DNA of 64,000 nucleotides from assembly GCA_964581515.1 (NCBI GenBank), contig CAZOOV010000007.1, positions 1-64,000 of the forward strand, read 5' to 3'. This DNA comes from JACJVV01 sp964581515 (GTDB lineage Archaea; Nanobdellota; Nanobdellia; Woesearchaeales; JACJVV01). Below, one piece after another: positions 59,913 to 64,000 of the stretch. Numbering within the stretch: position 1 is the stretch's first letter; each line of letters starts with the position of its first letter. The notes beneath the pieces are model-generated. The model made no database searches and had not been told where the DNA came from. It saw only the letters and a list, made by a program, of their open reading frames with translations. The translations under genes and the position numbers were made by a program.

Positions 59913-60317
59913 ATGTTTACATATAAGAAAATCACAATCATACAATCAAGAAGACCACCTAAGCAGAATATCAACGATAAGTTGCAAGCGCTTGCTAATT
60001 CTCTTGGTCTTTTTAACCTTCGAGATAAAGATAATAGCTGTTTTAGGATATTTATAGAGCTGATTAAGGCTGCAAAGACAGAACAACAGCTTACAAGTGA
60101 TGAACTTGCATATAAACTTGGCCTTTCCAGAGGTACAATAGTGCATCATCTGAACAAGCTGATTGAGTCAGGACTCATAATAGTGAAGAAAAATAGATAT
60201 TTCTTAAGAGTAAACAATTTAAAACAGCTCATTTCAGAAGTTGAAAGAGACCTTGATAATACGATGAGAGATCTTAAAGCTCTTGCTGGAGAACTCGATG
60301 ACCAGTTAGGTCTTTGA
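59913..60317 (+). CDS. ArsR/MarR-like winged-helix regulator
   Basis: 134 aa. HTH at about residues 55-90: LTSDELAYKLGLSRGTIVHHL then NKLIESGLIIVKKNRYFLRV as the wing. A C-terminal coiled coil (LISEVERDLDNTMRDLKALAGEL) is a likely dimerisation helix. Given the dyad array ending at its promoter, it probably regulates itself and possibly the coiled-coil genes that share its promoter sequence. Confidence 0.82.
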   Translation: MFTYKKITIIQSRRPPKQNINDKLQALANSLGLFNLRDKDNSCFRIFIELIKAAKTEQQLTSDELAYKLGLSRGTIVHHLNKLIESGLIIVKKNRYFLRVNNLKQLISEVERDLDNTMRDLKALAGELDDQLGL

Positions 60318-60439
60318 TTAAATTAGTTGAAATTAGACAATAATATCAAATAATTGATTTTGGTTATTAAAAATCTTGATTATAAGATTACTTAAGTGTA
60401 ATAAATGCAATAAATATAATAGATAAAGAGGATGAGAAA

Positions 60440-63400
60440 ATGGCAAAAAAGTTCAAATCAGTTGATGGAAATACAGCTGCAGCAAATGTAGCATATGCAT
60501 ATAGTGAAGTAGCTGCGATATACCCGATAACACCTTCTTCTCCTATGGGAGAGTCTGCTGACTCATGGTCAGCTGCAGGAAAGAAGAATATATTCAATCA
60601 AATTGTTCATGTACAAGAGATGCAATCAGAAGGAGGAGCTGCAGGAGCAATACATGGTTCACTTACTGCTGGAGCACTTACTACAACATTTACAGCGTCA
60701 CAAGGACTCATGCTGATGCTTCCAAATATGTTCAAGATTGCAGGCGAACTTCTGCCTTGCGTATTTCACGTATCTGCAAGATCACTGGCATATCAATCAT
60801 TATCTATCTTTGGCGATCATTCAGATGTCATGACTGCAAGAAGCACAGGTTTTAGCATGCTTGCTTCAGGCAGCGTACAAGAAGCACAGGATATGGCTGC
60901 AATAGCTCATCTTTCTTCAATTGAAGCAAGACTTCCTTTCTTACATTTCTTTGACGGATTTAGGACAAGTCATGAAGTACAAAAGATAGAGACTATCGAT
61001 AATGAAACATTGAAATCAATGTTTAACATGAAAGCACTTAAGGATTTTAGAAAAAATGCACTTAATCCTGAACATCCAAGTTGTAAGGTAGGTGCAGAAA
61101 ATCCCGATGTATATTTCCAAGGAAGAGAAAGAGCAAATAAATATCATGCAAGGATACCTGGTATTGTAAGGAAATATATGGATCTTTACGCAAAAAAGAC
61201 TGGAAGAAAATATGGGTTGTTTGATTACTGTGGAAGCAAAGATGCTGAAAAAGTAATAATCATGATGGGAAGCGGTGCTGATACTGCAGAGGAAGCTGTT
61301 AATTATCTTTCTGAGAATGGAGAAAAAATAGGAGTACTTAAAGTAAGATTATACAGGCCATTTTCTGTTGAGAGTTTTATAGGTGCACTACCTGATTCTG
61401 TAAAAAAAATTGCTGTTCTTGATAGAACAAAAGAATCTGGAAGCGTAGGTGAACCATTATATCTTGATGTAGTAGGTGCGCTGAAAGGAAAAGATATTAC
61501 TATTATTGGTGGAAGATATGGTCTTTCAAGCAAAGAGTTTACACCAAGCATGGTTAAGGCAGTATTTGCTCATCTCGACGGAAAATGCACACATGATTTC
61601 ACAGTAGGGATTGATGATGACCTTAGTAAAACTTCAATTGAAGTAAAAGAAGAGATAGATACAGAACAGAAAGGTGTTGTAAGATGTAAATTCTGGGGAT
61701 ATGGAAGCGATGGTACAGTATCTGCTAACAAGAACTCAATAAAAATAATCGGGGATAACACAGATAAGTATGTACAGGCATATTTCTCATATGATTCAAA
61801 GAAGTCTGGAGGAATCACCGTATCACATTTGAGATTCAGCGATAAGCCTATACAGTCAGGATATCTTCTTAACAATGCAGATTTTATTGCACTTCATAAG
61901 CCCTCATACATAGGTAGATATGATATACTTGCTGGCATTGCAGATGGTGGAACATTTCTCTTAAATACTCCTTTCAAAGGTAAAGAAATATTTGAAAGTT
62001 TAACTGAAGATATGCAAAAGACAATAATTGACAAGAAGATTAGTTTCTATGCAATTGATGCAACAAAGATATCTAAACAAGTTGGTCTTGGAAATAGGAT
62101 CAATACAGTGATGCAGGCAGCATTCTTCAAAATATCAGGAATTATCCCTGAAAAAGATGCTATAAAACTTATCAAGGACGCTATTGAAAAACAATTTAGC
62201 AAAAAAGGAGAAGAAATTGTCAAGATGAATTGGGAATGTGTTGATAATACTGTTGCTGCACTAGAAAAAGTAGAAATACCTGCAACAGTTGGTAAATCTG
62301 TTCCAATGCTTAAATTGCTTCCTGATGATGCAAGTGATTTTGCAAAAGAAATCATAGAACCTACAATGAGGCTTAAAGGAGATGAGATCCCAGTCTCAAA
62401 GATGCCTTTAGATGGTTCAGTTCCAACAGCGACGACAAAACTTGAGAAAAGAGGAGTTGCTGATATGGTTCCTGAATGGATACCTGAGAAATGTATACAG
62501 TGTGGGAGATGTTCACTAGTATGCCCGCACGCTTCAATAAGAATTAAACAAATGGAAGCAGGTGATTTGAAAGGCGCACCAGATACATTTACAACACTTA
62601 AAGCAATGGGAAAACAAGAAAAAGATATGAAATTCAAGGTGCAAGTTTATGCAGAAGACTGCCAGGGATGTACTTTGTGCGTTAATGATTGTCCTGTAAA
62701 AGATAAAGCACTAAAAATGGTCCCTATTGAACAAGCAAGAGAGAAAGGAGAAAATGAGAATGAAAAGTTCTTTGACGCACTACCAGATAATGTACTTGAC
62801 GGTGCACCTGAAGGAACTGTAAAATGGACTCAACTCCAACAACCTTTGTTTGAATTCTCTGGTGCTTGTGCTGGTTGTGGTGAAACACCTTATGTAAAAC
62901 TAGTGACGCAATTATTTGGCAGAAGGATGATTATCGCTAATGCAACAGGATGCAGTTCAATCTATGGTGGAACATTTCCAACAATACCTTATTGTCAAAC
63001 AAAAGATGGCAAAGGACCTTGTTGGGCAAACTCGCTTTTTGAAGACAATGCAGAATATGGCTATGGTATGAGGCTTGCACTTAATTCAAACAGAGATATG
63101 CTACATAATCTTATATCTGAACTTATCGCGGATAAAGGGTCAGATAAGAAGATTAAAGTTGCATTTGAAAAGATAATCAGCATGTGGAATGATAAAACAT
63201 TAGAGGCTGAGAAAGCAGCTGATGAGATTATAGGATTACTTCCTGATGCAATAAAGAACTCTGATAATGATAATAAAGAGAAATTACAGAGGATATATGA
63301 ATCAAGAGATTTCCTTGTCGACAAAAGCGTATGGATCGTTGGAGGAGACGGCTGGGCTTATGATATAGGCTACGGCGGACTTGACCATGTACTTGCTCAG

Positions 63401-63958
63401 GGAAAAAATGTAAATGTCCTTGTACTTGATACAGAAGTATATTCCAATACAGGTGGACAAGCTTCAAAAGCAACACCTCTTGGTGCAACTGCAAAATTCG
63501 CTTCTGCTGGAAAACGTTCAGGGAAGAAGAATATGGGCCTGATGATGATGACATATGGTAATGTCTATGTTGCATCAGTTGCAATGGGTGCTAATCAAAA
63601 CCAGGTCGTAAAAGCACTTAGGGAGGCTGAAAGCTATGATGGACCTTCTATTGTATTTGCATACTCACCATGCATTGCACATGGTATTGATATGACTAAG
63701 ACACAAGAAGAAGAGAAAAAAGCAGTCGATGCAGGATACTGGCCATTATATAGGTATAATCCTGAAAGTGAAAAACCCTTAACATGGGACTGCGGTGATG
63801 CAAAAGTTTCTTTTAAGGAATTCTTGCTTGGTGAGAACAGGTATAGGATACTCCAAAGAGAGCATCCTGATGATGCAGAAAGATTATTTAAGTTAGCAGA
63901 AGAAGATGCAAAAAGACGTGCTGATGACATAAAAACATTAATTGGGGGTGAAAAGTGA
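60440..63958 (+). CDS. nifJ: Pyruvate:ferredoxin (flavodoxin) oxidoreductase, homodimeric
   Basis: 1172 aa, full length. Order: alpha-like domain (YPITPSSPMGESADSWS, HVSARSLAYQSLSIFGDHSD), gamma-like domain (FWGYGSDGTVSANKNSIKI), a two-cluster ferredoxin domain (CIQCGRCSLVCPHASIR and CQGCTLCVNDCP) and the TPP-binding beta domain (CAGCGETPYVKL, WIVGGDGWAYDIGYGG, DTEVYSNTGGQASKATP). It converts pyruvate and CoA to acetyl-CoA, CO2 and two reduced ferredoxins. All TPP and cluster ligands are visible. Single-chain PFOR is bacterial in style; most archaea have four-subunit POR. A GAGGATGAG site precedes the ATG. Confidence 0.97.
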   Translation: MAKKFKSVDGNTAAANVAYAYSEVAAIYPITPSSPMGESADSWSAAGKKNIFNQIVHVQEMQSEGGAAGAIHGSLTAGALTTTFTASQGLMLMLPNMFKIAGELLPCVFHVSARSLAYQSLSIFGDHSDVMTARSTGFSMLASGSVQEAQDMAAIAHLSSIEARLPFLHFFDGFRTSHEVQKIETIDNETLKSMFNMKALKDFRKNALNPEHPSCKVGAENPDVYFQGRERANKYHARIPGIVRKYMDLYAKKTGRKYGLFDYCGSKDAEKVIIMMGSGADTAEEAVNYLSENGEKIGVLKVRLYRPFSVESFIGALPDSVKKIAVLDRTKESGSVGEPLYLDVVGALKGKDITIIGGRYGLSSKEFTPSMVKAVFAHLDGKCTHDFTVGIDDDLSKTSIEVKEEIDTEQKGVVRCKFWGYGSDGTVSANKNSIKIIGDNTDKYVQAYFSYDSKKSGGITVSHLRFSDKPIQSGYLLNNADFIALHKPSYIGRYDILAGIADGGTFLLNTPFKGKEIFESLTEDMQKTIIDKKISFYAIDATKISKQVGLGNRINTVMQAAFFKISGIIPEKDAIKLIKDAIEKQFSKKGEEIVKMNWECVDNTVAALEKVEIPATVGKSVPMLKLLPDDASDFAKEIIEPTMRLKGDEIPVSKMPLDGSVPTATTKLEKRGVADMVPEWIPEKCIQCGRCSLVCPHASIRIKQMEAGDLKGAPDTFTTLKAMGKQEKDMKFKVQVYAEDCQGCTLCVNDCPVKDKALKMVPIEQAREKGENENEKFFDALPDNVLDGAPEGTVKWTQLQQPLFEFSGACAGCGETPYVKLVTQLFGRRMIIANATGCSSIYGGTFPTIPYCQTKDGKGPCWANSLFEDNAEYGYGMRLALNSNRDMLHNLISELIADKGSDKKIKVAFEKIISMWNDKTLEAEKAADEIIGLLPDAIKNSDNDNKEKLQRIYESRDFLVDKSVWIVGGDGWAYDIGYGGLDHVLAQGKNVNVLVLDTEVYSNTGGQASKATPLGATAKFASAGKRSGKKNMGLMMMTYGNVYVASVAMGANQNQVVKALREAESYDGPSIVFAYSPCIAHGIDMTKTQEEEKKAVDAGYWPLYRYNPESEKPLTWDCGDAKVSFKEFLLGENRYRILQREHPDDAERLFKLAEEDAKRRADDIKTLIGGEK

Positions 63959-64000
63959 TGGAAGTTAATGATCATTTAACAGAAGTGTTTGAATTCGCAA
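63958..64000 (+). CDS. Start of a gene coupled to nifJ (truncated by window)
   Basis: The stop of nifJ overlaps a new ATG (TGATG) with GGGGGTG 10 bp upstream. Fourteen codons are visible (MEVNDHLTEVFEFA). Too short to identify; it is probably cotranscribed with PFOR. Confidence 0.5.
   Translation, partial: MEVNDHLTEVFEFA

Noticed and set aside
1..64000. tRNA and rRNA genes
   Set aside because: No T-arm consensus with acceptor stem and no rRNA-like conserved segments were found in the gaps.

Overview
The window is AT-rich archaeal DNA and looks like a small-genome DPANN lineage, most likely of the Woesearchaeota/Pacearchaeota type. That assignment is an inference from gene content, not from a phylogeny. 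The archaeal evidence is ribosomal protein S3Ae (eS1), archaeal SepF, class III (archaellin-type) signal peptides, an Lrp regulator with two HTH-RAM halves, PRC-barrel proteins and BRE/TATA promoters. Many promoters sit about 25-30 bp upstream of the ATG, which implies leaderless mRNAs. Operon-internal genes usually carry a GGTG or GAGGTG ribosome site. Bacterial-type genes are mixed in: gyrB, a type I IPP isomerase, a GspE/PilB ATPase, a xylose isomerase relative and homodimeric PFOR.

Layout. 1-50: probable right end of an IS200/IS605 (TnpB) element. 74-10956: housekeeping and small accessory genes: NUDIX hydrolases, idi, sugar isomerase, sepF, an NYN nuclease-like protein, trxB, acidic small proteins, and a RimB-like/RimK pair. 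11136-16418: three consecutive class III signal peptide proteins with Cys-rich C-termini; in the last one a repeat is cut by an in-frame stop. 16527-19069: a hydrogenase maturation protease with a coupled micro-membrane protein, then gyrB. 19330-21262: two paralogous membrane-anchored proteins. 21412-25576: a complete four-subunit group 3b [NiFe] (sulf)hydrogenase in hydBGDA order, with a structured element between hydG and hydD. 25674-29681: a radical SAM enzyme, a DMT transporter, and a hypA-hypC-hypC-like operon. 29837-41110: eS1, LOG, UMPH-1, a short asparaginase-like protein, a debranching-enzyme relative, TPR proteins and several unknowns. 41190-47005: an Lrp regulator divergent from a tightly packed operon of two radical SAM proteins, a thymidylate-kinase-like protein and a TIM-barrel/P-loop kinase fusion. 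This is the best candidate for an undescribed pathway. 47079-55403: DUF362-ferredoxin, methyltransferase-like proteins, PRC-barrels, a VTT membrane protein, and a GspE/PilB ATPase overlapped by a gene that seems to start at CTG. 55508-60317: a secreted repeat protein, three tandem coiled-coil paralogs, and a four-unit 48-bp dyad array directly upstream of an HTH regulator. 60440-63958: pyruvate:ferredoxin oxidoreductase, followed by the start of a coupled gene.

Metabolic picture (inference): PFOR makes reduced ferredoxin from pyruvate. The soluble NAD(P)-linked hydrogenase disposes of or recovers reductant as H2, matured by HypA, HypC and the M52 protease. Thioredoxin reductase handles thiol redox. 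No tRNA, rRNA or CRISPR array was recognised.
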